64,000 nucleotides of DNA from Ectocarpus siliculosus (taxonomy: Eukaryota > Sar > Phaeophyceae > Ectocarpales > Ectocarpaceae). The position numbers were made by a program, and so were the translations under genes. The DNA is taken from contig FN648069.1 of NCBI GenBank assembly GCA_000310025.1, positions 770,166-834,165 of the forward strand. The letters are read 5' to 3'. Shown here piece after piece: positions 47,691 through 58,492 of this stretch. A model generated the notes under the pieces. It searched no databases and was not told the origin of the DNA. It saw only the letters and a list, made by a program, of their open reading frames with translations. Numbering within the stretch: position 1 is the first letter of the stretch; each line of letters opens with the position of its first letter.

Positions 47691-47934
47691 CGTCAAGAGG
47701 TGGTCACATCCCCACCTTGATTGCCGTTGCGAGAGGTCGGTCCCTTGCACAATAGAACACAGATGAGGTAGTACATGTAACTGCAATAGACTTCACCCAC
47801 GGGTGTCCCGGAACCATATCGGGAAAAAGCTCCCGCCTTCGAAAATATAAAATATGAAAAGTATTGGTTTGTGTGTGTGTGGGGGTAGTACTGCTGGAAA
47901 CCCCTAGGGTTTTCACCACCAGAGAGACAAGAGG

Positions 47935-49473
47935 TTCGTGTTCTGCATTCAGGCCATCTACACCGCCCCAACGTTTGGCTGGAATGATGCCGGATTGTTC
48001 AATCGCTCGGAAAACGATCGCATGCTTGGACTGCGTCATCAGGGCCGCTATTTCTATTGTTCGATTATCAATATCTGGGTGCAATCATACTTTCGGCGTG
48101 CTCGTTTGAACTCTTTATCAATTGCAATCGCGGTGCCTCGAATCACCGAGAAAGTACAGGACTCGTGCAGAAAAGAACAGAACACGCGTGGAACCAAAGC
48201 TCGCCCTCTTCGCCGCCCCGGCCACCGTTGCCGACGACCCAGGCCCATCTCGGAGCGGTCACTTTCCGCGGCCATACCCCAGCGAAATCGACGGCCCCGA
48301 CGAAGCCGAGACGACTCGCCAAAGCGCCCGTCGTGACGTTGGTGCCTTGGTCGTTGTTTTCTTCTACCTCATCGTCACTCTCCTCCATCGTCCCCTCGCC
48401 GTGTTCCGAGACACCTACGAGCAAGGCGAGGCCCGTCCGCCGCACCTCGATGTCGTCCGGATAAGCGTCCACAATTTGCACAAGCTGCACGCCTCGCGCT
48501 CGCTGTGAGGTACCCCCCAGTTCCGGCATTAAAGGTGGCCGGAAAGAAACCGCGGAAAATAGTCAAGGGGCCCAAGCGGGAGACGTATCTTTTGATCGGG
48601 CTACAGCACGTCGCTGCAATTTTGGACCTTGGGGCGCAAGGTTTTGGTTAAGTTGGGATCGGGATTCGTGCTAGGGTTGAGAGGATCTCCCACCAGCACT
48701 CACAACAATGTTTGTCGTGCCTAAAGGAAACCCAGCAGGTGCGGGGATTTTTTTTGTATTGTGTCGGGAAATCAATGGACGGGAGTTGTCCACCCCCGCA
48801 CGCTGCTTGCTCCCTCACCTGCTCGCGGACCCCGGCCGCGATGAGCCGGCTGACTGCCAATTTCCGTTCTCCTCTGCATATCGCTCCCATGGCGCTCAAA
48901 CGCCCTAGGCGCAAGTCTCCGTCTCTCGGGAAAGCCTTGGCACTCTTCAATCAATGGAGAGGTTGGAAGTGGAGAAACAAGGGTTCAGTTTCATGCATGC
49001 CTGCCATTCATGGCTCGCCAGAACTAGATCAGACGATGGGGCCGGAGGGGAGGGGGCGTTGTGTGCGACTTGTTCAAGCTTCTGTGGCCATCCCACAGAA
49101 CGAACTGAAACTTAGACGGAGCACCCACCTTGCAGAGCAATTCGCACCCAGCCGCGACTATTAGCTCGCGTTCCACATTTCCCGGGTCTGCAGCCGCCGC
49201 CGAGGCTGAATCTTCCTCTTCACCTGGCTCGGAAACTGGGGTTGGTACGCTCTCTGCGCAGTTGCTGCGGCACGCCTGAAGGAGTTCGTTGATGGCGAGC
49301 ACAGCCGGAAACTGGACTTCCCTGACGTTCGGGGACGTCACCAGAACCCGAGGGAACGCGGTCGCTCCGCGTGCGGTGGAAATACTCCGGGAAGCGTTGC
49401 TAGCAGCATCGCCAACGAGGAGAGCCAGAAATGCCGGGCTGACGAGCAATTCGCAAACAGGTCCAGGTGCCAA
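47935..49473 (-). CDS. Probable multi-exon armadillo/HEAT-like gene, incomplete model
   Basis: Four minus-strand segments look like exons in order. About 49,473-49,130 contains NVREVQFPAVLAINELLQAC and ELIVAAGCELLCK, then a gtgggt donor. About 48,945-48,830 contains RLGRLSAMGAICRGERKLAV and RLIAAGVREQ, then gtgagg. 48,502 to about 48,270 lies after a pyrimidine-rich tract and CACAG, with RARGVQLVQIVDAYPDDIEV and RRTGLALLVG, followed by an acidic linker. About 48,075-47,937 contains IEIAALMTQSKHAIVFRAIE. The helices fit armadillo/HEAT-type repeats. The first and last exons and some joins are not resolved. The neighbouring plus-strand fragments at 46,815-47,690 are of the same style. Confidence 0.4.
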
Positions 49474-49479
49474 GAGGTG

Positions 49480-50700
49480 GGTGAAGTTTGGTGGGTTTGT
49501 TCAAGTCAAATTCTGAAGTAGACCTCTGTGTTGAAAAAGCATCGTGAAGGGTTTTCTCCGAACGTGTTGAGTGTACGGCAATCTTAAGCCAGAGGGACTC
49601 TCGTCTCTCTACGAGACGTCGTTTCAACGTGTAGGCTCGCTCATTATTGTCTGCAATAAGCCGATGAGCGCAGCAGGTGCTGACACCCCTCGCTTCTTTT
49701 CTCCCCCCCCACTATGTACCTTTTTAGGGTAAGTTAACCTGTGACCACGGGAATCGACCGCGTCGAGTGTTGGATCAGTACGGACATACGAAGGTACTGG
49801 GTAGAGAGAGATGGGAACGGTTTTTAATGTGAAGACAACAACAACAACAACAACAATTCTATAAGTAGGTTCAGCCGTTCATCTAGGCTTGCGTTCGAGG
49901 TTCGCCTCAGTTTCATCGCTCCTTGGTCCTTGGAAGATTGACCGTAAAAGGTGGGCGCTCCTTTTGTCCACCGGCTTTCGGCAGTGCTGTGGTTGGCTTC
50001 TTACGCAGCAAGCGCTTGCTCCCTCGCGCACGGCGGGGAATGATGGTCCGATTGTGCTTGACTGCAGCCGGCGCCCCACATCCCACACGAAGGCTGCTCC
50101 TGATGTTTCTTGCCTTAGGAATCTCAACGCTGTGGTGTTATCTCCAGCATCGTTGCCGCCGCTTCTGTGTTTTGTCGAACCTCTCCCGCCCTTGCCGGCC
50201 TTCGCCTCACCCCTGTTCTTGGATTTCATCGTCTTCTTCGTCGCGGTTTGGAGGAGGAACAAGGTGCCCTGCTTAAACCCGCGACGTCGTAGATGAGGTA
50301 GACCAAGAGGAGGGATTTTGGCGAAGGCCGACAAAGGCGTGAGAGGCTCGGTAATCGGAAGCGACGGCAACGATGCTACAGCATTGGGCTGCCAAAGGCA
50401 ACCACAACAGCATGAGACAGCATTTTTGTGGGATCTGGTGCGGCCGCCGAAGTTCACAAACCCGCCTTCTGAATTGCCACGCTTTGCGGATTTTACGCGA
50501 GGCGACCGGAGCGGCAAGGGCATCCGTTGAAGCTTGCGAGCACAGCAACGTTGTAGATCACCTACCTGCTCGTGTGAGAAGGTTTCTTCTCTGAGAACCA
50601 ACGCGTCGGCACCAAGTTCACGTGGGGTGGATGCCTGTTTCTGGTGACATAAACAGTTTTAGGCACGAAGAAAACATTTTACAGGATACCTCTCATTTCC
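49480..50700. other. Intergenic or unresolved exons
   Basis: A (CAA)n run lies at 49,836-49,856. A minus-strand frame (50,601-49,879, 240 codons), with a Lys/Gly-rich stretch and RFLRQETSGAAFVWDVGRRL, could include a terminal exon but matches nothing known to me. The opposite strand is also open over most of this interval, so the call stays unresolved. Confidence 0.3.
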
Positions 50701-50708
50701 TGGTGGGT

Positions 50709-51264
50709 ATTTGGTTGGGGTTCATGTCCTTTCCGCCGCGCACTCTCAAGACCACCGCTTCCTCTCTCCGACAGCAAAACAAAACATACAACGAAAACAA
50801 GAAAACATGTCACAAACGACAAATGGCACCGAGGCAGGGAAACGAGGTCGACACCGCCGCAAGGACCCGTCTATCCCGAGCGGCTCTCCACACACCCATA
50901 TCAGAAGCAGCTCCGAGGGCTGTTGCACGTGCTGGTGGGCGAATCGGCGGGCATCATACGGCAGGCGGGGTACCTCCTGATGTGAAGCACGACGCGCCCC
51001 ACCTGAAGTACACTGCCCAACGGTCCGCCCCTCAGGACTTATTTTAGTTCTGCGAGCTGCTTCAGAGATGGGTTGGGGGTGACCCGCTCGGGAACGCCGA
51101 TCCTGGCGGCGATTTCCGCCTCCTTTTCCGGCTTCCGTGTCATGAGTCGCTCTTGGCATGTTTTCCTTCGTTTCATTGGGTGTTTGTTTTTTATTGTTCT
51201 GTCGGGGAGAGGAGACGATGGTCTTGAGAGCGCGCTGCGGAGGCGAGATAAGCCCCAACCAAAT
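50709..51264. repeat. Imperfect inverted repeat of exon-like blocks (arms about 220 bp)
   Basis: The left arm 50,709-50,930 and right arm 51,041-51,264 are reverse complements at moderate identity, both starting with ATTTGGTTGGGG. The left arm read on plus gives YPERLSTHPYQKQLRGLLHV and the right arm read on minus gives VPERVTPNPSLKQLAELK, so they are diverged copies of one exon facing each other. A third, partial copy lies on minus at about 51,405-51,540 (GVPELF and QFHELLLVRMGGPAG). I do not recognise the protein. Frames are broken, so these are probably relics. Confidence 0.55.
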
Positions 51265-51540
51265 AGTCACCATGAACGGAGAGATGTCGGCATGTACGTG
51301 CAGCAGGTCCTAGGAGTGCTGTTATGTGGAACTCATGATGTAAACAATCTTCGAAGAAGCCCCATCCGCGTCGGCAGTGGGCGTTTTTGTCTTCCCGATA
51401 GCGGATAAGGAGGTGCCCCACTTGCGGTCTGCCCGCCGGTCCGCCCATCCGGACGAGAAGCAGCTCATGGAACTGTTGTGAGATGATTCGCGGCGAACAG
51501 CTCGGGAACGCCGACTCTGGCGGTGGTGTCATCGTCCTCC

Positions 51541-52302
51541 TACCGTGTCACCCGGTCGTATGCGATACGTGTTCCCGGTTTCAAACACATCCATCGTGAT
51601 CAACGTCATTTCATCGTTCGTTGCAGTCTCCACCGCCACACCCTGCTGCGTCAGTGACGACCAAACCTCTTGCATCCCGGGTGGTCAGTTCAGTCAGGGA
51701 CTGGATGGCCACCCTGGCTGCACCAAAAGAATGCGCCGCGCGCTACAATGCCCGACTTCGAGAGGGTGCTGAGGAATTCGTGAAAGGCCGAGGCACGAGA
51801 GACGTTACGGACTTTGTGCTATAGGTATCCTCCAGCTATTGGCCCTGTGGGAGTGTGGGAGAGACCAGACAGGTGTACGAAACCCTCCAATAGTCCATCG
51901 GCCCCGGGCAGGTGAACCCATCTTGTAGGGTGAGCTGAGGACCGAGGATGAGCTCCAACAAGCCGGTCTTCAAGTCATAGTCGATCGTTAGGGTCAACGA
52001 CTCCGCTATCGTTGTCGTCCCTTCCCTCCATCGCGGCCATCGTGATCAGCAGATCTTAAAAGTGCTGTTGACTACAATGGCTGCGTTGGAAGGTAGAGGC
52101 GACAGGCAGCGGAAGCGGAGTCGTTGACATGGCATTCTGATGACTTGAAGACTCTCTTGTAAGAGTTCAGCCTCAAACATGAGCCCGCCTTGCCGGAAGG
52201 TCTCTCCTCTCCCGGGTCGCTGCACTACATGCAGGGTTTCGTAGACAAGTCTGGTCTCCGCCACGCCCTCGCGGAGCAAGAGCTGGACGACGACGGCATC
52301 TA
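51541..52302. other. Unresolved exon-like stretches
   Basis: Two plus-strand frames have coding-like composition but no known match: 51,621-51,824 (with RDWMATLAAPKECAARYNAR and EFVKGRGTRDVTDFVL before a stop) and about 52,155-52,347 (with GSLHYMQGFVDKSGLRHALA and EQELDDDGIYYTRPRL before a stop). They could be terminal exons of decayed genes. Confidence 0.25.
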
Positions 52303-52833
52303 CTACACAAGACCGAGACTAACTGTTTCTGCGGCGGTTTTGCACTGATTCCTCAGCGCCCTCTCGCTGTCAACATAGCGGCGCCTTCTTTGGTGCAACC
52401 GGTGTGCCCATCCAGTCCGCCGAACAAAGCGCATGGGAATCAAGAAGCTCGGTTGCCACTGACGCAGGTGCAACCGGTATACCCACTCCGTCCACCGAGC
52501 AAAGTGCATGGGGTCTAAGAGACTCGGTGGCCACGCCATCGTGGAAGAGACGACGGCGTCATCGAACATGGCCGTGAGGAAGATGGGGGCGACGGCGAAA
52601 GTGGTCACGAGGAAGATGATGGTCACTTCTTCGACCTTTTTGCCGTGACAACAATGAATGACGTTCTCGGGGAAGGCGACGATGTGCATGACAACGGTGG
52701 CGCAGAGCGGCAGCGGCAGCAGAAGAAGAATGAGGAGCGCCCCAGGCAACATGACCCGCAACCAGCTAAGCCCCTTGTTGGCGGTTACACACCGCAATGA
52801 CCGGGCGATGGCGGCAGCGGCGGCGGATGACAC
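52303..52833 (-). CDS. Putative small membrane protein with internal 25-residue repeat
   Basis: Open frame of 176 codons. Residues about 28-52 and 70-90 are hydrophobic and could each span a membrane. After them come two tandem 25-residue units (101-124 and 126-149) with the shared plan W-PS-L-PM-F-R-T-W--RLH-R; the DNA duplication behind them is visible at about 52,390-52,530. The C-terminus is basic. No family recognised. The start is uncertain because an upstream exon could precede it, and the frame may be part of a decayed gene. Confidence 0.3.
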   Translation of the reverse strand: MSSAAAAAIARSLRCVTANKGLSWLRVMLPGALLILLLLPLPLCATVVMHIVAFPENVIHCCHGKKVEEVTIIFLVTTFAVAPIFLTAMFDDAVVSSTMAWPPSLLDPMHFARWTEWVYRLHLRQWQPSFLIPMRFVRRTGWAHRLHQRRRRYVDSERALRNQCKTAAETVSLGLV

Positions 52834-53879
52834 CTATGGTGAGGACGGGACATTGTCAGAACAACCACCGCCGAACCCATTGTGCCTGGGATGTGGTTGT
52901 GCGTTGTTGAGTGGTGGGCAAGGAGGTGGGGAAGGCCACGGCGGTCAGTTGAGGGGGCGGGCGACGTGGCTCCTGAGCAAACCAGACCGGGAGATGTAGC
53001 TTAGTAGTCGCAAGTTCTTGTTTGGGGCCGATCCGGACACTACCTGACCTGGATCGGATCGACCGATTCTTGGATCGGATCGACCGATTCTTGGTACCTA
53101 CTGACAAAGGACCAATCGGGAGATTTACTCAACGTGGTGATGAGGTACGCGGACTAATGATGTCTTGGATAGCTGATCTAGATCGTAGTCTCTCTTCGAC
53201 GATAGAATGGTGGCGTACCGTGTGAATTGTTCAATTTGACGACAGAAGGGTTTCAATCGTCTAAGAGAGACTACGATGTAGACGTATGTAAATCAGCTTT
53301 CAAGACACCCAAGTAATCCGCGTACTTCATTAGAGGAAATATTGGTGGCTACCGTGTAATTAGTCAAGGCCATGCGGCGCCGAACCACACACCCGTTCTT
53401 CGTCGATGCCAACTTGAGTGTGGGTTTTGGAATGGATGTAGGAGGACTCGTCTGTTGCTTAGATTACATGGCCGGTTCAGTGAAAAACATCTCAATGTCA
53501 GAATTGATTTTGAGAGAAGACCTCTGAGCAGCAGAGAGCAGAGCGGCAAATGTTCAATACAGGCATACTCAAAGGCTTGCCTGTGAAGGCCGAGAGAAAG
53601 GAATGGAATGTTGGGAAGATCCGCGAAAACGTAGCGACGATCAGCTAAATAGGAAATTCTCCACGTTGTCATATAAATCTACAGATCGTAGTTTATGGCA
53701 AGATGTCTCAACCAAAATGAAAATCACCGTCCCTGTTCATACCAGTCCCCAAAACATCAACACTCGCCGTAGCGCCCCGTTCTCTGGGTGCAACTCCCAA
53801 GGTGCTACGTTTGACTTCTGTCACAGCCGTTTCTAATCACTTCTGCACCAAGATACCTATGCCCGTCTCAATCTATCGG
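52834..53879. other. Intergenic with small repeats
   Basis: Contains a 20-bp tandem duplication (GGATCGGATCGACCGATTCT type) at about 53,051-53,093 and the hairpin element at 53,182-53,277. Sequence resembling ATAGAATGGTGGCGTACCGT recurs imperfectly near 53,335. No gene recognised. Confidence 0.45.
53182..53277. mobile_element. Tiny inverted-repeat element (96 bp)
   Basis: The 22-bp arms (53,182-53,203 and 53,256-53,277, core ATCGTAGTCTCTCTT) match at 21 of 22 positions and enclose a 52-bp loop. Size and near-perfect arms fit a miniature inverted-repeat element or a structured RNA hairpin. No target duplication was identified. Confidence 0.55.
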
Positions 53880-54197
53880 TTACGATATTCTGTATTCGCG
53901 TAACTCCTCCGGGACATCCACATCGCTCCTTGCCGCAGCGGATGAATCGGTGTCCTCATCTGCTGAGCCCCCCTCCACGCTACTGCTATTTCTCTCGTCG
54001 TCTCCTGTTGCCGTTGTGTCTTGCAGCCACTCCGGATGCTCGTCCTCCACCTTAAAACAACAATCACGATACAGCATCATAGACGGCGCGCGGTACGGAG
54101 TGAGAAAACAAGCAGCGTACCGTTCTTGCTTCAACGAAACCATCGCCACCACCATCACAATCGCTTCCACCATTGTATTACAGAAGACCCCATACAA
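53880..54197 (-). CDS. Possible small protein or terminal exon, unidentified
   Basis: Open frame of 105 codons. A hydrophobic start (about residues 8-20) is followed by LKQERYAACFLTPYRAPSMM, then an acidic, Ser-rich tail (DDERNSSSVEGGSADEDTDS) ending in REYRIS and a stop. Composition looks coding and the plus strand is less convincing. Whether the ATG at 54,197 is a start or this is the last exon of a longer gene cannot be decided. No family recognised. Confidence 0.3.
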   Translation of the reverse strand: MYGVFCNTMVEAIVMVVAMVSLKQERYAACFLTPYRAPSMMLYRDCCFKVEDEHPEWLQDTTATGDDERNSSSVEGGSADEDTDSSAAARSDVDVPEELREYRIS

Positions 54198-54689
54198 CCA
54201 TGACCCCCAGGCGGGGGCAGTGATGGATACTTTTGTGTGCAGGACCCAGATCGTACAGTTTCAATATTCGGACTACGCAAATACTTCCGCCCTGCTTTGG
54301 TTGGTTCCCGCTCGCCACAGAACTTCCATCGTGGCTTTGAAGGGTCTTGGAGCAAACGTTGCTTGTATTGTGTGTTCAGCCTCGGCCCAGCATCGCCGGG
54401 GAGGTATTCGGGACGGGATCGAGAGTTCGAGAAGAGAGTTTGTCGAGGGGGTGGGTGTTCCAACATTCCCCAAACCCCTGTCGGGACTTCGGACATATTG
54501 GACGATCCAATGCGTATGCGTCAGAGCTTGAGGTGTTCGTCAGCAACACGGCATGCTCTCGCTGGGCTAGGGAAAAGGATGCGAAATGGCGGTGTTCTCT
54601 CGAAGGGACGAAACATTGTGCAAGATGACGACGGCCTCAGAAGGGAGAGGAACAGAACGATGGGGCAGTCCTCGGTACCGTCATACGTG

Positions 54690-54692
54690 TTC

Positions 54693-54732
<40 letters not shown>

Positions 54733-54785
54733 CAGTGGCAGTCCTCGGCACCGGCATAGTTTTAGACGCGACAGAAGCAATAGCC

Positions 54786-54819
<34 letters not shown>

Positions 54820-54878
54820 CAGTAGCAGTGGCAGTCCTCGGCACCGGCATAGTTTTAGACGCGACAGAAGCAATAGCC

Positions 54879-54935
<57 letters not shown>
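54690..54935. repeat. CAG/CTG microsatellite array with a 92-bp duplication
   Basis: Three GCA-triplet runs are separated by two copies of a 92-bp module carrying GTCCTCGGCACCGGCATAG (at 54,741 and 54,833). On the minus strand the run nearest the gene encodes the poly-Cys tail of the pseudouridine synthase; its stop codon lies in the following module at 54,855-54,857, and the other module falls in the 3' untranslated region. Expansion of this array would change the protein's tail length directly. Confidence 0.9.
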
Positions 54936-54936
<1 letters not shown>

Positions 54937-57797
54937 CAACAACACAAAACAGAAGGAGGGTCATCGAACCACTTCCTCACCTGCGGGTATATTCTCCTAA
55001 CGACCGCCTCCACGTCCGAAGGCAGCGGCGCCGCCAGGGAGACAACCTCCCCCGTGTTGGGGTGCTTGAACTCCAAGGACCGCGCGTGCAGGAGAGGCCT
55101 GGTGAGCCCCGTGCTCTGCCGCAGCCTCCGGTTCCAGTCATTGTTCCCATAGACCTCATCCCCCAGGACGGGCGTGCGTCGGTGCTGTAAAAAAATATTT
55201 CCAAGCACGGACGGTTATGAAAACGCTCAAACAAAGGTCACCTGTGTCTGTGCATCCCGCCCCGGCAGTGCATGAGATGAACCGACGAGTGAGGAGTATT
55301 GTTGTAAGCCGGATGCTAGTCGGTTTTACTGCAGCCTACGGTTTCCCGTATATGGTGCGCCGTACAGCTCCTCCAGGACAAGCATGCATCGATGCAGTAG
55401 GAAAATGTAACCACGCACCAAACATGTGAAACATATCGTTCGTGATAGTCAGGATGAACACTTGACGCAAGCGCACGTTTCACACGTTCGATGAATACAC
55501 CTTGTTGCCGTAAAATGCCTCTGGAACCGCACAATCCAGCCCGCAAATGACCATACTATTTGCAGTTTCCCGAACAAAAAGCGACTTAGGACCCTTGATC
55601 CGGAGACAACAGTATGTACGGCCAGCAACAGCGATAGCGCCACCGCCAGCAAACATGTGAAACATATCGTTCGTGATAGTCAGGATGAACACTTGCCGAA
55701 AGCGCACGTTTCACACGTTCGATGAATACACCTTGTTGCCGTAAAATGCCTCTGGAACCGCACAATCCAGCCCGAAAATGACCATACTATTTGCAGTTTC
55801 CCGAACAAAAAGCGACTTAGGACCCTTGATCCGGAGACAACAGTATGTACGGCCAGCAACAGCGATAGCGCCACCACCTGCACAAGCAGCATCGCCGCCA
55901 ACAACAACGCAATAACCAACAACCACCACCACCGCCACCACAAACAACTCCCCACGTAGACACCCGCCGCCAACAACGACACCGCCACCGATCTCCAGAC
56001 TTACCTGCAGGTGCACCCTGATCTGATGCGTTCGCCCGGTCTCGATCGACACCTCGGCGACGCTCAGCTTCCCGTCGAACGCCACCGTCGTCACCACCGA
56101 CAACGCCCGGCGCGACCGGATGTTGGGCTGGATGGTAGGCACCGCCACCATGCGCTGCCGGTCTCTGGGGTGCCGGCCGATGGGTACGTCGATCGTCGCG
56201 GCCTTGCCGGGGTTGCCCACGCAGACCGCGAGGTAGGATTTCGATATCTGGACGTGTGAGCAAAAATAAGAACAGCGCGGTGACAAACTTTGCGTTGGGG
56301 CGAATTTTCTTTGGTTGAAGCAAGCTAACGGTTAAAAACCCGAGTTAAACACGTCGTCGAAAGCATGGTCGACATGCACTAAAAAAAAACATTTTCTCCG
56401 CCTTGTTTTAACTCTACTCCTACCCCTCACCCGGCACAACAAACAGTTGATAGGTCACTGCTGTAGACTGAACGCCAGGTTGGCGCTAGGTTGGTTTTGC
56501 TTTTACACCGGTATTGACATGGAGACCACCGCTTTCGCCAAAGCGTGGAAAGCTCTACTGGGAAACACGGAGAGCAGCTGTCGGAACGGCCGACAGAATC
56601 GCGCACGCGTTGACGGCGGTGCCTCCGATTATCGGCGAGGTACTATCCCGTCATCTGCGGGGCCCAAACTCGAAATTTCGCGGAACAACAAGTGTGGGTA
56701 GAGTGTACACACCAGTCCACACCACGCAGAGAAATTAATGTTATGGCGAACCCCTGCCGATGACATCTGTTTTGACATCAGATTTCACATGCACGCCCCT
56801 GCGATGTGTGTGGTTTTGGCATCTGCGAACGTTGTAGGTGACCGGAACGATTGAATCAAAACGACGAATAATCACCCTCCAACAAAGCAACACCAAAACC
56901 AACCGGCAAACAAAGTTGATCCAACAAAGTAGCAAAACTCACCCGTCGCTGAGCGAACAGTTCGGCCAACTTCGCCTGCATCGTGGGGTTCTTCGCCGCG
57001 AGAAGAACGCCGGTCGTCCCCTTGTCCAACCGGTGAACGATACCCGGCCGAAGGCTTGGGTTGTGCTCTCCATCTGGCACCGACTGGAACGCCGCCTCTG
57101 CCACTCCCAGTCCGTTCCCGTCCGCACCCGATTTTTCGAGGTGGAAGACCAGCGCGTTGACGAACGTGCCGTTCCAGCTACCGGGGGCCGGGTGGACCAC
57201 CATTCCCGCCGGCTTGCTGACGGCGATAATTTCGTCATCCTCGTATAGGATCTATTGGGCCGAAAGGCGAGGCACGGCAGCAATGTTGACGCCAGCGACG
57301 TGCGTCCGATTGTCAGGCCATGAACACACCTACTTAGCGGGAGTTTTGAGCCAGCAACCGGCGCAGGTAGGCGATACGGCGGTACGTAGCAAGATGTGTG
57401 TGTGTCGCCGCAATGCGTAATCAGTCAGAGATACACCTCGACTGTTCAGCGTTCTCGAAAACAAGCTTTAGCCTATGGTCTTGGTTGGGCACCTGGTGAT
57501 TTCTACTGGGTAACAGTTCACGCTACCGTTTCTCACGTCTAGCGGGATGTCTTCCCCCTGCAGAGAAAGCTCCGGGCTGATGATAAACCGGACCTCAACC
57601 TCTTGTCCTTCCTCCACCTTCACGCTCTTCTTTGCCGTCTTCCCCCCCACTAGCACCATGCCCAGCTGGCAAAGCCCCCCGAAGTAGCTCCTTGATTGTT
57701 CTGGCATGCGGGCGCCAAGGAACGAGTCCAGGCGCTTGCCTCCCTCCCCCTCTTCTACCGTCAACATCTCGGTGTTGAAAGCGATTTCTTCCTCGAC
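54855..57797 (-). CDS. RluD-type RNA pseudouridine synthase (exons 2-5)
   Basis: Converts uridine to pseudouridine in structured RNA, usually large-subunit rRNA. Four phase-0 exons with GT-AG introns are clear: 57797-57537, 57251-56943, 56247-56005 and 55184-54855. The first carries an S4-like RNA-binding domain (GKRLDSFLGARMPEQSRSY). It joins as GEDIPLD to ILYEDDEIIAVSKPAGMVVH, a classic entry into the catalytic domain. The second includes the RPGIVHRLDKGTTGVLL motif with the catalytic Asp at 57,026-57,024. The third ends in GRTHQIRVHLQ and the last starts HRRTPVLGDEVYG. After the normal family end (near YPQVRKWFDD) the frame continues through 22 consecutive Cys to GYCFCRV and a stop. The family and fold are certain; the RNA target is not. 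The Cys tail is, to my knowledge, unusual. Confidence 0.93.
55421..55882. repeat. 231-bp tandem duplication inside a pseudouridine synthase intron
   Basis: Two copies, starting at 55,421 and 55,652, both beginning AACATGTGAAACATATCG and ending GCGATAGCGCCACC. Only a handful of differences are seen, so the duplication is recent. It lies in the last intron (55,185-56,004) and makes that intron roughly 230 bp longer without touching exons. Confidence 0.92.
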
Positions 57798-58015
57798 CTG
57801 ACGGCGGATAGAGCATGTTTTTTTTTTTCGACACCGGATGATCGCCGAAAATCTTGTCGCTATCGTTGCCTCCCACAGTGTGAGAATAGAACCGGATGTG
57901 GCCTAATTTCCGCATGCTCATGTGCCCAGTCGGAGGAGGGAAGAGGGGAGCTGCTGCTGCGAGCCACGTGCGCCGCGTCGTACGGCAGTGGGTGATCTTA
58001 AATGTACATAAGCTG

Positions 58016-58228
58016 CCATAGGTGACACAAGATACCACACCCCCTGAAGCTGTTTTTAAAGCTCGATTTCTCCACAACAGAATTACTGGCAGCACCGAAA
58101 ACGGCGGTGTTGAAGCCGTCTCGTCAAGAGCTTTCCGACATCGTGTCGTTTCATTTCTGAATCTTCTTCGTGGAGTAATGAGCTTAGCAAATCGGTCCAG
58201 GGGGTGTGGTATCTTATGTCACCTACGG
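58016..58228. mobile_element. MITE, 213 bp with 30-bp terminal inverted repeats
   Basis: The left end 58,016-58,045 and right end 58,199-58,228 match as inverted repeats at 28 of 30 positions, sharing TAGGTGACA-AAGATACCAC. The body is noncoding. The ends include TA (CCATA / TACGG), which fits a Tc1/mariner-like target choice, but this is not proven. A degenerate relative lies at about 59,366-59,480, sharing the ACCACACCCCC end and the internal word GAGAGCTTTCC; shorter relatives occur at 37,566 and 38,545. Confidence 0.8.
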
Positions 58229-58492
58229 TCTAGAGTCTGTAGGGAAAATGACTTAGACACATGTGTAGTTACTTCGACAGCGTGTAACAGTTGTTGAGAG
58301 TTAGAAGGGAGTCTCCTGAGCTCTACATATGCAAGCAGCGCTCGGTACTAATCAGTGTATGTGTTCATATCAAGAATGAGTGTCGACGTTCTGGAGCTAC
58401 AGAGTACAGCTCACACGGCGGCGGAGGACTCGCTGACTTTTCAAAAGTCACACACAACAATCTGTGAGATGGCTTCTCTCACTGCTACCAAC

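Noticed and set aside
54237-55190. Plus-strand 317-codon open frame with poly-Ala
   Set aside because: It is antisense to the pseudouridine synthase last exon; the long frame comes from the CAG array, and the minus strand has the conserved protein.
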